The notes under the pieces: generated by a model
Told to the model about the DNA's origin: nothing
What the model saw: the letters and a program-made list of their open reading frames with translations, nothing else
Database searches by the model: none
In this document: positions 17,672 through 29,404 of the stretch, one piece after another
Layout: each line of letters opens with the position of its first letter
Numbering within the stretch: the stretch's first letter is position 1
Translations under genes and position numbers: made by a program
NCBI GenBank assembly: GCA_910592205.1
Contig: CAJVPJ010000231.1
Span: 1 to 33,307, forward strand
From: Paraglomus occultum
Lineage: Eukaryota > Glomeromycota > Glomeromycetes > Paraglomerales > Paraglomeraceae
Direction of reading: 5' to 3'
DNA: 33,307 bases

Positions 17672-20600
17672 ATGGCGTCTACTGAAGCACAAGTTGCAAC
17701 TTTGCTAACCATTGCCTCAGATGCCCACGCACAACCGAAGCAACGCTTGGAAGCGCTTAATGCCTTTGAGCAATTGGTAGAAGGACGAGGCGACCTCGTT
17801 GAACATCAGACTACTGTAGCTCTGAGTTTTGTTAGCGTCCCCAACCCTGACATACAAAAGTGGGCTGTCGGATTTATAGAGTATATGGTCGCCAGATCGC
17901 CCATAAATTGGGAACAGAGAGAGTCACGTATCCTTTGTTGTGTAAATAGTTAGTGAACACTGTGTAGCGTATTGAACCCGATTCGTCTGAGAGCAGATCT
18001 GTACAGATTGTCAAACCGTTTCCCGATAATACGTCAGATATATGCTAGTATTACTTCCTCTATGCGGTGCTTGAGGATTAAACGGTTTACTGACGACAAG
18101 TGGTATACAACATTTTTGAGCGGTTTCGGTCTGGAAAGGTGGTCATTGAACGAGAACGGATTATATATAGGGAATTAGTAACAACTATTTTAGACGTATT
18201 TTAATTTAACAATTGCAATGCCTAGAGAGACTAGTAGGCATAAGAATATTATCGATGTAGTTTTTTTGATGAGTTTAGTTTCAGCTTTTATCGAGTTCTA
18301 GCTGCTAATACAGAAGAGCAACTCTTTCATCCTTAACCCATTATTCACCTGTAACATTTCAAATAGTCTTATTAGATGCTATACCGTTACTGGCTAACAT
18401 AATAATAAACTGTAGGTCAGTTCCAGTATTAAAACAGACGATACAATGCATCGCCAGCATATTCCCATATCTGTTCAGAAAAATGTGAGTTTGCGTAGTC
18501 TCTGCCGTCTATCAAGCTGAATAATCGAATTGAACGAAAAAGAAAAAAAAACTCCCTTATTGCATACGAATCTCTAACTTGTGTTTCTATATTTTGTAGA
18601 TGTCGATCTGGTATCGATGCAGTCCAACATTGGGATACTATGAAAAAGATAAAGGAAAAGATAACATCTTTTTTAGAAATGCCTGACACGAATTATGGCA
18701 TAAAGACTCGCGTTGTCAAGTTTTTACAAACTATCGTCATTGTTCAGTCGCGGCATGTCAAAGATTCGATGGTTGGTTCAAATATCGAAATACATGTATG
18801 TCAATTTTCTAATCCCACGCCACGAAATTTATCTTAAGTGTTGTTTTCCGTAATTTAGACAAAGCGATACGAGGATATCTCTCTATCTCTCTGTCCTCCA
18901 TCGCACCCGTTCTTGGACCCAACAGAGCTAGAACAAGAAGCAATATCCATCCTGAATGCACTGATGATGCTTTTACGCAGAGAGTATGTCGTGTATGCAA
19001 TATTGATTGGTTTGGGGGAAAAAATTGGGGAAACACTTACCTATTTGACCGTTCATAACAGATCAAGTAGCACAATCACTGCGATCGTGAATGCAATGGG
19101 TCCTTTATTACGCACGCGACCTCAGTATATTCAATCTATCGCAAATGCCTTCGCAACATGGAATAATGTTCCTTCTGATCATCTTACAGATGACCAAATA
19201 AGGAGCATTCTAAAATGTATGCGGATACAATTGATATCCTTCTTAAGGTAAGCCAGATTCCAATCTATTGAGAAACTTGCGACTTTAAGATTTGGCTAAT
19301 GAGAGATGCATTAATCACTGTTTACAACAAAGGGCTTTCCCCTACTCGACATTCGCTTTCGTTTTCGATATTTTACTGGAACTAGGTGGGAGGCAGGAGA
19401 TTACTATTATACCAAAACAATTTAGAACACTCTTGGCGCAGCGAGATTCCATCGAAGAAGTTTCACGTAATAATCTAAAGCGAACTGGGGTTTACAATGG
19501 CGAATCATCAAAGAGGCCAAGACTCGATGAAAACAACGGTATAGGATCAAGCGCTGCCGACGCTCTTTGTAAGTAACTGTTTACATCCCTTAGTTTCTAT
19601 TTTATTATCAGAAACAATTACCTAAAGATTAATTTTATATTAGCACAATTCGACGTTACGCAGTTTCCGTTGCTTCTTGTCGTAGAGGTTATACTAGTGA
19701 CATTGCAGAACATATCACTTGATAGGCTTAGGCAAGCTATAATGGTATGTTTATAAGCTAACACTCTTTTAGTCAACATTTTCACGTCCCTTAATGTCTA
19801 AACTATATATTGACTTTCGGCAGCTTCCAACGACAGCTCCCTCACGCATACAGTCACAAGTTAACACGAAACGTCAAGCTCCAAGGCGCGATGCGCGACT
19901 CCGAGATCCACGTTTACGAGCGTCGCGTGTTGATTCGTTGTCATCCGCCTCTGCCGAAGTTGACAACCTCACCGTCAAGATTGAGCCAATGGATACAGAG
20001 GATTTAAAACAATCGTTTATTGAACAGGAAACTCCTGATCAGCAAAATAATGCAGTAGCTATCGAGTCTAAAATCCAACATAGTGATGAGCCGATACCAT
20101 CGAGTATGTCGCCTGGTGAATCGGAATCTCAGCCAAGCACTCCAGAACGGCCAATGCTGACATTTAGAATCCAACCTTTTACACTTCCTCAACCCGTTTC
20201 ACTCGTACCTTCTCAATGTCGTTCGCTGATGCGCATGCGGCTATCAAAGATATTCGATGCAGAAGAAGTTCTTTCGGATAAAATGGAAGATGCGCAATCG
20301 GGTTCTTCCGCTCCAATCGTCGGTTATAGTATGACCAAATCTCAGTGGATGATAATTGTCTCTAGGTTGCTTACCCGGGGCCTCAGCACTGATTGGGAAT
20401 ATAGCTGGCGGTTACGAGAAATGGATAATGAGCGCGATGTTAAGATGAGCGATAGTAGTGAGGCAAATGAAGAGCGTGAGGGAAGTGAGACAAATAATGA
20501 CGAGGAGGATAAAGAGACGATTAAGAACATTGAGGAGGAAAAGGAAAATTCGGAGAATGTCGAAGATGTCGAAGGTGTGGAAAATATGGACAATGTGGAA

Positions 20601-23142
20601 ACCGTGGAAAACGTGGAAAACGTGGAAAACGTGGAAAACGTGGAAAATCCGGAAAATGCGAAAACTACAGAGGATATAGAGAACTTGAGGAACGAGGATA
20701 ATGAGAAGAGTGAAGAGAGTACGCTTAAGGATGATTCAATGAGTATTGTCGAAAAGAAAGAGCCCGAATGTATTTATACTTCTCGGGATGATGAGCCCAA
20801 TGACGCGGCGATGATCGAGGAGGAAAATGTGGAGCGCGAAATGCGTTCCAATGAGTTAAGAGAGATTATGGTGAGATATATACTAGAAAATTTCGAAGAA
20901 AGGTGAGCAATAGTTAACGGATATTAGTGATTTTGTCTAGCGTTTAGTAAATTAATGCATGCATGACTGTTGTTATAGGATGGAACTAGCGTTAACATGG
21001 CTGTATGAAGAATGGTATCATGACGAGATTATGCGGCAAGCCATACCCAACTACGTAAGACATCTTTGAATCGTCCCAACTTTTTGGTGAACGTTTACAT
21101 TACTTTTACTAACATTATTATTTGTAGAGTCCTAATTATCCAATATGGTTCCGACGCTTGTTGGATAGTGTTATGCCCTTGTTAGAGCGCAAAGATAAAG
21201 CGTTTACGAAATTTTTACTAGATGCACCAGAACTGCTTGAAGATATTGTTGATAGAATAAAAATATATTGCAATGACCCTGACAGGTAACATCGATGACT
21301 TGTACTCGTTACTTTTAATCGGTTAGTTGAAACCATTTGTTTTCTCGATTAAAGAATGCAACTAGGTTTCTCGACACTTCAAGACCTGATAAACTTGCGC
21401 CCGCCCACGAGGTCATTCTGCCTGAAAATACTATTGCTTTATTGCATACATAATGGTAATAAAAGAGTTTTCTTTGTGTTTTCGCATAAGGTTGCATGAA
21501 CCCATGACTGACTTTCCTTCTTATTTACCCCTAACAGATAAGATAACAAGATCGTCTGCCATAATAACAGTGAAAAGATGGGTGCCGGACCATCCCCAAG
21601 TAGCTAGTGAAGTCGAAGCGTTTGCAAAAGAGTCTCTTAACGCTCTTCGCAACGAAAGTTCACCACAATTATATGACTATCATTATCATGCCGGTAACCA
21701 GGCAACTAACGTAGAGGTGACAATAGAAGGTGAAGAGTCGGCGAAAAGGCCTGAGGATGTAAAATGGACAGATGCAGATGCACTTAGACATATGGAATTG
21801 TTCTTTGGCCTCTGCTCTAAAAAGCACGAATTGTTGACTGAGTATGTTATCTGTGAATTATAGACTGTAATAATGCGTGTGTTATTGTTGTTTTTATTTG
21901 ATTTTGTTGACGCATGTTTTTCATCTACTTAACCAGGCTTTTCTCAGTTTATACGGACGCCGCACCAAAAATTCAGAAGATCATACTCAAGAACATCCAA
22001 CCATTGATTAAATATATTGGAATGAACTCACCTAAATTACTTAATATAATCAAAAACTTCCCACAGGGTAGTGAGACTTTGGTGTTGCGAATATTAATCA
22101 TCCTCACTGACTCTACGCGTCCAACAAGTAGACTAGTTAGTATAGTGAAGACGTTATTTATGCAGAAAAGATTAGATGCAAGGTGTCTTATTCCAATAAT
22201 ATCGGGTCTTGAGAAGGTAGTATGGTTGAGATGTAGTAACAAGCCTTTTCTGATTTTACTCCTCCCAAACCTGTTCTAACAATCCCGTTCATATAGGATG
22301 AGATTCTTCGCAACCTTCCTAAGATGCTTGAGCTATTGGTAAATACGGAAAAAGAGCATAAGCCAGTCAAAGAATTGTTTTCTCGTATATTGTCGGCACC
22401 CCCAACAAATGCATCCAATGCACCGTCGAACGCGACCAAGCCGTCGATATCAACATCAAATGCACATGCAACGTCCGCTCCGTTGACGCCGCAAGAGTTA
22501 CTTGTTGCCCTTCATCAAATGGAGGACAGTGTAGAGCTTAAGAAATCTCGCGAAGGTAGGCTATCGAACGTGGAGTGGGGAACAGTTAATTATTGCGATT
22601 TTCTTATACAACTTCCTATTTATGCATTACAGCCATAAGAATTTGTTTCTCAATGACAAATATATTTACAGAGAAGACAATAGCAGGTTCACTACAGCAA
22701 ATGGCGGATCAGACTACTCTGCCTACTTTATTTATGTATACGGTCATACAGGCAGTGGCGAAATATCCAAACCTTGCCAAATACGTAAACAATATATTGC
22801 CTCTGCAGATGACCAAAAAGATATGGACGAATTCGATATTATGGAAAGGATTCATTAAATACTGTACGGTGAGTAAAGAGATTATGTTAGGTGTACTGTT
22901 TGTTATAAATGGGATATATCTTCCCAATTGTATTTATTGGATTTCATTGAACAACATAGGACAACCAACCCAGTTCTTTCAACGTTCTACTTCAATTGCC
23001 AAAGGAGAAGTTAGAAGATGTTTTAAATCAAGAAGCTTCATTAAAATTACCATTAAAGCTATACGTCGAGCAAACGTGGAACGAGACTCAGAAGAGAAAC
23101 AGAATGCCATATCTCGCTGGGTTGTTGGAGATAAACGGATAA
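17672..23142 (+). CDS. Symplekin/Pta1-like scaffold of the mRNA 3'-end processing complex
   Basis: This is a long gene of roughly 14 or more exons. Exon 1 (17672-17927) starts at an ATG followed by a HEAT-type segment (PDIQKWAVGFIEYM). The next exons (from 18421, 18600, 18859-18983 and 19062) continue the N-terminal helical-repeat region of symplekin (VLKQTIQCIASIFPYLF; LRTRPQYIQSIANAFATW). A large exon (about 19824-20902) is disordered and acidic with Val-Glu-Asn repeats. Exons from 21914 to 22860 carry the symplekin C-terminal domain, including FPQGSETLVLRILIILTDS and DARCLIPIISGLEK, and LPKMLELL at 22312. The last exon ends at TAA 23140-23142. Symplekin bridges CPSF and CstF-like factors in the nucleus for cleavage and polyadenylation. 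The junction near 19247-19306 is uncertain. A poly(A) signal lies 121 bp after the stop. Confidence 0.85.
20551..20661 (+). repeat. 9-bp coding minisatellite in symplekin (Val-Glu-Asn repeats)
   Basis: Imperfect then perfect copies of GTGGAAAAC encode tandem VEN within the acidic central region. The unit is a multiple of three, so length changes stay in frame. Confidence 0.85.
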
Positions 23143-23262
23143 ATTGGCAGATTGCATAATATGAAGCTGATACAATTTAAATTACAAATATAATAAGAAC
23201 TTAGAAGAGATGGACTTTGGGCGTTTCATTCCTTGTACAAATTTTTCTACTAAAAGTAATGT

Positions 23263-23268
23263 AATAAA
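23263..23268 (+). terminator. Poly(A) signal AATAAA for symplekin
   Basis: Canonical hexamer 121 bp downstream of the symplekin stop codon. Confidence 0.5.
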
Positions 23269-24884
23269 ATTGTAATGCTAATGTAAAATGCATTACTTTT
23301 TTTTTCCATTGTCATTTTTTAGCTGAAAAACGCAAGAGAATAGGGCTGAAACAGCATTGCCACCAAAGGTTTTGAAATTTCAATATTAATATTAATATGC
23401 CTTTAATAAATATAGAGCATTTTCACCTTTATCCAACCGAAATGCGTAACTGCTTTCATACATTGAAATTATAGTGGCTAATGGAGTAACGTTTGGGGGG
23501 GGACAAGACGCGTCGAATCAGAAATAGTTGTGCTTGGTTTTTTTGGCCTTACCTTATTTTTCCGATTGTTTGTGGTTTTAATTGGAGATCACGAAAAGTG
23601 AAACGAATCATAATAAACCGATTTTATCTTTGCAAACCAGTCATTGTCAATGTTAAATTAATAAGCACTCTCAAAATAGACAACTCGTCAAACGTAATAG
23701 TTTGGCTTTTGTGATGAGCCGTTGTAATGAGTCAAATGTGTAATTGGGGGTCTCTCTCTGTATGATATGCTTCATAAAAAGACTTAAAAGAATTGTCATT
23801 TGAATAAAAGCTTTGGTATGGTTCCTTATTGTGATACGGAGGACAAAAGTTATAAAATTTCAGAAAAAGCTTGATCACCAAATTTATGGAAACTCTTGGT
23901 TTACCGGTAGTTGAAACATTCTTATCATTTCTCTTTCTGAACGCGAAATTGTTATTAACGAAAGGGCCATTCGCTTCAATGTGGCTTGCGGAATGTTTAT
24001 ATGAGTTGGTGAACGTTAAATAATAAACAAGCAAACTGGTTTTAGCATAGGACTGAAATCGAATGCTTACAGAGATCAGCGGTGGATTACTACTCGTCTT
24101 GCAAATCCAGGAAGATTTTGCCTTTAACATGTAAAATGACCGTGATTCAGATGTCGTTTCTTAAGAGTGGTCGTTTTCTCAGCGTTCGTTCCGTAAGATG
24201 TGATTGACATTTATTACGAAATGCTTCTTTCTCACTCGTTGCGTAGTCCATAGTAATAGCGGTGGGTTTTAACAGCCCCAAACGAGGAAATAATCTTCCA
24301 TGTGCATTACTCCTTGTCTTTATTGACTTCACTATATGAAGCAATGTTTATTGTTCGAATTTGCGCATGCACACACATAAAATGTAAATTTCGTGTAACT
24401 GTTTGGACTTGAACAGGTTAGCCACTCATCATCCAAGATAACATAAAAAAAATATTACGACCAAGAAACAAGAAAGGCAACACTATTGTTTTATCTCTAA
24501 ACTTTACTCCTTAACCCTCAAAGAACAGGAATAGAGAGAACGAATGAGAGCTAAATTTGCGGGGATGGTTAGCAAATCTAATTCTAACCCCTAAAATCTG
24601 TTATCTAGTGCCACCATCGGATAATCTTTCTGTTGTGATTGTTCCTAAAATGCCAATGCTATGGGCTTATATCAGCCAAACCTGGCAACACATACACAAT
24701 AGCTGCAAGTTCATTGGAGCGATAATGTCGTCATACCAAGCCACTCGATTTTCGAGAAATTCTCACATTCTCTCATACAACACGAGATACAAAAGCCTCT
24801 AACTATTTATCCCATCTCGATTTTTACAAATCTTACCAAACCGCAAAGCAGTCAAACGTTTTTTATTTTTTATTATCCGTTACA
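23269..24884. other. Gene-free interval
   Basis: About 1.6 kb with no supported gene. A minus-strand ORF at 23732-24130 (132 codons) has no recognisable domain, intron or signal. A short AT palindrome (AATATTAATATTAATAT) occurs near 23381. The promoter of the downstream gene must lie in the last few hundred bases. Confidence 0.4.
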
Positions 24885-25793
24885 ATGATTCGCGATCGTA
24901 TCTGTCGGGCGTTAGAAAAGTACATCGATGGCTACCGTTCTCAAATTCAAACCCGTATCGATCCAAAAATCAAAAGTACTACAGAAGTCCTTGCCGACAA
25001 ACTACCAGGTGCGATCATGGATTTTATGACCAACAGATTCGCAGAAGATCATAGCGCTATGGAAGGTATTCTCGACTTTGTCGCCACGGTTACCGACCGC
25101 ATGCCAGCTAAATTCAAAGATAAGATTCACGAAAGCATCAGAGAAGTCGTCTACGAAGCGATGGACGGTATATCCGACAAGGTTACCGATGCCGTCCTCA
25201 ATTCATCCAAAAACGCTATTCGCGAAGCAACTGGTCAAAGTGTGACTTTGATCGAAAAGGAAAAGATCATAGTGAAGGAAAAGAAAGAGAAACCAGATAA
25301 ATCATTCCGCGAGCTAATTGATATCAGATTCGATCTTAGCTGGTTGTTTAAAGGAAAAGAAGGCATCGTTGGCAAGATTCTCGAACTACTTCGTGCTCCG
25401 ATTAATCATGTTGGTTCTGAGATCCAAGATCATCTAGTTACTACGATACCCAAGCGTGTTGAGGAGCATCTTGCAGAAGTACTCCCCGATGCGGATAACG
25501 ATGGACAATTGGACGGTTTCCGTGGAGCGGTCCTTGGTGTATTTGGTCAGAGAGATACAAAGAATAACGTGTTTGCTAAGATGATCATGAAGCTACCGGG
25601 GCTGGTTGAAAAAGTAGTGCATCCGGTTATTGAAGATCTTGAGGAGCACTTGTACCAGATTGTGGAGAAAGAATTAACAGAGGAATTGTTTGCTGAAGAA
25701 AAATGTAAGAAGGGGATTTCAGGTTTTCTCGATGATGATGATGATGACGACGATAAGGGTAAGAAAGGAGGCTTTTTCGGTTTCTTTAAGTAG
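24885..25793 (+). CDS. Unrecognised single-exon amphipathic protein with poly-Asp and GFF-rich tail
   Basis: This is a 302-residue intronless ORF with strong coding character. It is predicted almost wholly helical, with repeating amphipathic segments (DFMTNRFAEDHSAMEGILDFV; VTDRMPAKFKDKIHESIREVV). A Lys/Glu-rich hinge lies near residues 123-145. At residues about 206-214 a DADNDGQLD stretch resembles a calcium-binding loop, but the last position of a canonical EF-hand loop is not acidic. The C-terminus has a run of eight Asp, a basic patch, then GGFFGFF. There is no signal peptide or clear membrane helix. I know similar uncharacterised proteins in fungi but no function. Membrane or lipid-surface binding is a guess from the helices. 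The lack of introns contrasts with its neighbours. Confidence 0.85.
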   Translation: MIRDRICRALEKYIDGYRSQIQTRIDPKIKSTTEVLADKLPGAIMDFMTNRFAEDHSAMEGILDFVATVTDRMPAKFKDKIHESIREVVYEAMDGISDKVTDAVLNSSKNAIREATGQSVTLIEKEKIIVKEKKEKPDKSFRELIDIRFDLSWLFKGKEGIVGKILELLRAPINHVGSEIQDHLVTTIPKRVEEHLAEVLPDADNDGQLDGFRGAVLGVFGQRDTKNNVFAKMIMKLPGLVEKVVHPVIEDLEEHLYQIVEKELTEELFAEEKCKKGISGFLDDDDDDDDKGKKGGFFGFFK

Positions 25794-25959
25794 TTATTTG
25801 AAATCGGATGAGCAGTGTTTTACAACACTGTCATCTGTCCGCTTTTTGATAAATTTTTATCATCATGTAAAGTGAATCGATCACACAACCGAATTTTGTA
25901 TTATAATTCACGATTGATATATAAAAACAATCGAACGACGTCTCTCTTGATACGATCTG

Positions 25960-26559
25960 TCATGTAGATGAACTTTTAGTAAAGAATATAATAAAGAATA
26001 TACTGGACAGTCTTAAAATTGTATGATAAAGTTCACTAGATTGTGACAGGCTGCGCATAAACGAACTAAAGCAAGTCATTTTTGCAAAAAAAGAGCTCGT
26101 AGTAGTAACGAGATGTAATGTTACATAAGACCCGTCCGGAAATCCTTCGGTTCTATCGGAGGTAGCCGTGTTATCCCAGTAATTTTGTTGCTCGCGTTTT
26201 AAATTTATCGTGAATATCCACGTGCATATACTCTTTTTAGTATATGAGTAACCCAGATGTGCATTTATGGATGTATCGCACAGCTTTTGCCCTACGATGT
26301 AAACGAGCATGAGTTCATATCGTAAGCGGGTTCTATTCATTCTACCTTTGATTTGTGCATTAGTTATTTTTACTTTACATGCATAAATGAACCATATGAC
26401 TCGATTACATACTATGGAAGAGAAATCCCTGAATACCCAACTATGTAGGGATGAAGTAGCAAATAAGAAAGCCGCGAGTCTATTACTACATTTATACCTA
26501 CAACTTTGGTAACCCACCACCCAAGTATTAAGCGCACGAATCACGCATAATTGGTACAT
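25960..26559 (-). CDS. Unrecognised 199-codon ORF, coding status doubtful
   Basis: An uninterrupted minus-strand frame of 600 bp, long for AT-rich DNA by chance. It is rich in Cys, Ser and hydrophobic residues. One stretch (about residues 126-145, with WDNTATSDRTEGFPDGSYV) reads like real protein. No domain, intron or signal is recognised, and the C-terminal end is a low-complexity Phe/Ile/Ser tail. It converges with the upstream plus-strand gene, and its frame overlaps that gene's likely poly(A) signal. It could be a decayed gene or chance. Confidence 0.25.
   Translation of the reverse strand: MYQLCVIRALNTWVVGYQSCRYKCSNRLAAFLFATSSLHSWVFRDFSSIVCNRVIWFIYACKVKITNAQIKGRMNRTRLRYELMLVYIVGQKLCDTSINAHLGYSYTKKSICTWIFTINLKREQQNYWDNTATSDRTEGFPDGSYVTLHLVTTTSSFFAKMTCFSSFMRSLSQSSELYHTILRLSSIFFIIFFTKSSST
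25990..25995 (+). terminator. Possible poly(A) signal AATAAA
   Basis: Hexamer about 197 bp downstream of the stop of the 302-residue gene. Nearby TATATAAAAA at 25917-25926 is an alternative A-rich signal. Confidence 0.35.
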
Positions 26560-27765
26560 GTATAGATTATAGTGGTCGTTTTATTAAACTTTTAATTTGT
26601 ACTTTTAGCTTCCGATAATTTCGTATATTAACTAAAAATGAAGAGATGTTTTGAAACAGTTACGAGTCTAATGATGGCCAACACTAATGATAAAGTATAA
26701 ATAATTCCAATCACGTCTTTTGAATACATTTATTGAACATCTGTTGATTGCTATTCGAAGTATTGTAGTACTAATAGCAGATAGAGCAAATGTGCTTTGA
26801 CGGATCTAGTGCATATTATTATTGTCTTCTAGACTAAGTAAAAAGTCCGTCTATTCGTCTCTTGCCTGGTTAAAACGTTTGTCTATTCGTCTCTGAACCT
26901 TTCATTTTAATACTCGATGCGTTCATAATGACACTATTTCGACGAAATGCCGACAAGTAATTCTTGTTGTGCAACATTTGCATACTCCTCCAGATAATAT
27001 TATTTACTATTGTAATATTCATAGTAATAGTAGAGTGTTCAATTAAATACAACAGATTCTGATCTACTGCCAAGCGTCAAACCTTTTGATATGATTTGGC
27101 TCGGAACCAACCTGCATTTTGTGTAAAACTTTAATTGTATCACCTCATATCAAAAAGTTCCAAATCGTTCCATCTCAATCTATGATTACTACAATGAACA
27201 AGATGAGAATTCTCATACGAGTTCCACAAACCTGTCAAAAAGACTCCTGTCGCGTGTTATTTTCAAAGGGCTTACTAGCTGGAAATAGCTGGGGCGTACG
27301 ATGCTCGTCATAAATTGCGAATCACAATAATCGTCATTTGCATCTTAAATTTCGTGATACTCCCAAGTATAAGGGAAAGACCTTATCTCCAAATAAGGAA
27401 TGATATGCACCGTTGGGTTTAGCCTATTTTGTAACAGGTCGGTTGAATAACACCCCGATCAGAAAGTCTGAGTAATCAACCTGCACAATCGAACACACGG
27501 AATCATTTGGCCCCATTTGGAATCATTGACGTTGAGAGGTTTTTGTGTTAAACAATCAATTACCCGCCGCCGACCCATATTATCGAGGATCAGTGAACCA
27601 CATGTACAATTACATAGATGACAAATCCAATCGACTTTCAATTTGTAATATTCAAATATTAGCACCCGGTCATGTCTATATATATAACAGGACCGTTGAC
27701 GTTCTAAAGTTCTCAGCGTCTCGTCATTTAATAACGAATAGTCATCAACCAATCAACATTCAACC
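26560..27765. other. Gene-free interval upstream of the oxidoreductase
   Basis: No supported gene. A 14-bp motif GTCTATTCGTCTCT occurs twice, near 26847 and 26879. A short hairpin CCTTAT/ATAAGG lies near 27381-27401. The promoter of the following gene lies at the right end. Confidence 0.4.
27677..27687 (+). promoter_or_regulatory. Candidate TATA box
   Basis: TATATATATAA lies about 80-90 bp upstream of the ATG of the oxidoreductase gene, a plausible core promoter distance. No expression data support it. Confidence 0.35.
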
Positions 27766-29010
27766 ATGTCTAAATCAAACATAGTAATCGTCGGCGGTGG
27801 ATACGGAGGTGTCGCTGTTGCCCAAAAACTTGAAGCCGCGTTACACAAAACACATCGGATCATTTTAATCGAGCGTAAAACTCATTTCTGGCATTCAGTC
27901 GGGGCTCCACGAACAGTCGCTGTCAATGGTTTCGAATCTCAGCTTCTCATTCCATATGACCAACTCTTTCAAAACGGTGGGAAGGTCATCAATGCAGCTG
28001 CAGTTCAATTGAGTGACAATGAAGTAACATTAGACAAGGCTGTCGATGAATTTGGAGATAAAGTCCCATTCAAGTATGCTATAATTGCTACCGGAAGCGA
28101 TTATGCTAAGCCTGCCAAGGTTGGGGGAAGGAACAAGGAAGATATAGTAAAAGAAATTGGTATTTACCGGGCTGCTGTGAAAAAAGCGAATAGAGTGTTA
28201 ATCATTGGAGGAGGGGCTGTCGGAATCGGTATGTCGCTGTTGAAACATTAAAGCGTCAAACTCTATTGTGTCAACTTGGCTATCAACAGTTTAATCAATC
28301 GATTAATCTTTTTGTTTATTTTCTATACAGAGCTTGCCGGCGAAATAAAAACTACCTACAATGACAAAGATGTAACCGTTGTTCATTCACGTGAATTGCT
28401 CCTCGATGATAACTTGCCAAAGAAGTTCCGAAGCAGGGCTACCGCTCGTCTAAGAGCTCTAGGCGTAAAAATTATTCTAAACGAACGCGTGCAATTCTCA
28501 GCTTCCGACATAGACAATGGAGACAAAACAATTACCCTTGTCACGGACAAAGGCACCACAATCGAATCGGATGTTCAACTAGTGGCCACCGGAATTCACG
28601 TAAATTCTGGATTGGTCGGCACACTAAACTCTCAGTTAATAGAAGCCGATACTGGATTGGTTAGAGTCCGTCCTACGCTACAGCTCGAAGGATACGACCG
28701 TATCTTTGCCTTGGGAGACATTACCAATGTCAAAGAAACGAAAATGGCATTCAGAGCCGGACTTCAAGCGGACGTAGTTGCCAAAAACTTAGTCTCATTG
28801 ATTAGCGAAAAGAAATTAATCGAGTACAAAACGGGGCCGCCAGCGATGTTTCTTAGTCTTGGTAAAACTGGTGGGGTGGGGTTGCTGCCTATGTTCGGTG
28901 GAGTGTTGGCTGGAAATTGGATGGTAAAATCGTTGAAGTCAAAGAATCTGTTTGTTAACAAGAATTGGAAAGACTTGACTGGTGGAACACCACCAGCTTT
29001 GGAATCATGA
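27766..29010 (+). CDS. AIFM2/FSP1-like NAD(P)H:quinone oxidoreductase
   Basis: Two exons (27766-28228 and 28331-29010) with a 102-bp GT-AG intron give 380 residues. The N-terminal Rossmann motif is VIVGGGYGG (residues about 7-15) for FAD. A second dinucleotide motif LIIGGGAVGIELAGE spans the splice junction (about 145-160) for NAD(P)H. IFALGDITN (about 284-292) is the FAD-binding GD motif. The length matches AIF-type type II oxidoreductases. AIFM2/FSP1 reduces ubiquinone and other quinones and protects membranes from lipid peroxidation; fungal relatives include Aif1-type proteins. The second residue is Ser, so the N-myristoylation that anchors human FSP1 is not possible here. No mitochondrial presequence is obvious. 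A poly(A) signal lies 80 bp after the stop. Confidence 0.9.
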
Positions 29011-29089
29011 TAGGATTTTATGTGTTACTATCTTTTCGTATTTTATGTATTATTATTGTTATTATTATTAATTAGCTAATGGTGGTTCT

Positions 29090-29095
29090 AATAAA
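29090..29095 (+). terminator. Poly(A) signal AATAAA
   Basis: Hexamer 80 bp after the oxidoreductase stop codon, just after an ATT/GTT trinucleotide tract (29045-29070). Confidence 0.6.
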
Positions 29096-29404
29096 TGGAG
29101 TTAACGACATTTAAGTTTATTATTTCTGCGTATACAAATTTCATTGTCACAAAGTGTGCATAATATCCATCCATAAGCAATGAGTCGTCTCATGATAATA
29201 AGCAATCACACTCTTTGATTAGCATAACGTTCAGTCAAAGCTTATTTCCGGCAATGCGAATTGTACAAAAAACTGTGGCGGTTGCGTTGCTACATGTAAA
29301 TCATTATTTACTTCGACAGCTGTTTGTAAATTCTGTCTTTAACGTCGATCCTAACATATTTTATTACTAATCGAATAATAAATAAATTTAATCCATCCAG
29401 TCAA

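Noticed and set aside
17972-18178. 68-codon ORF inside the first symplekin intron
   Set aside because: It lies between two symplekin exons, has no symplekin-like residues and does not splice in an obvious phase.
23732-24130. 132-codon minus-strand ORF
   Set aside because: No domain, no codon pattern distinct from the surrounding AT-rich DNA, no signals; kept out for lack of support.
25813-25830. CAGTGTT/AACACTG hairpin after the 302-residue gene, like a bacterial terminator
   Set aside because: The setting is eukaryotic, there is no U-tract, and one short hairpin is expected by chance.
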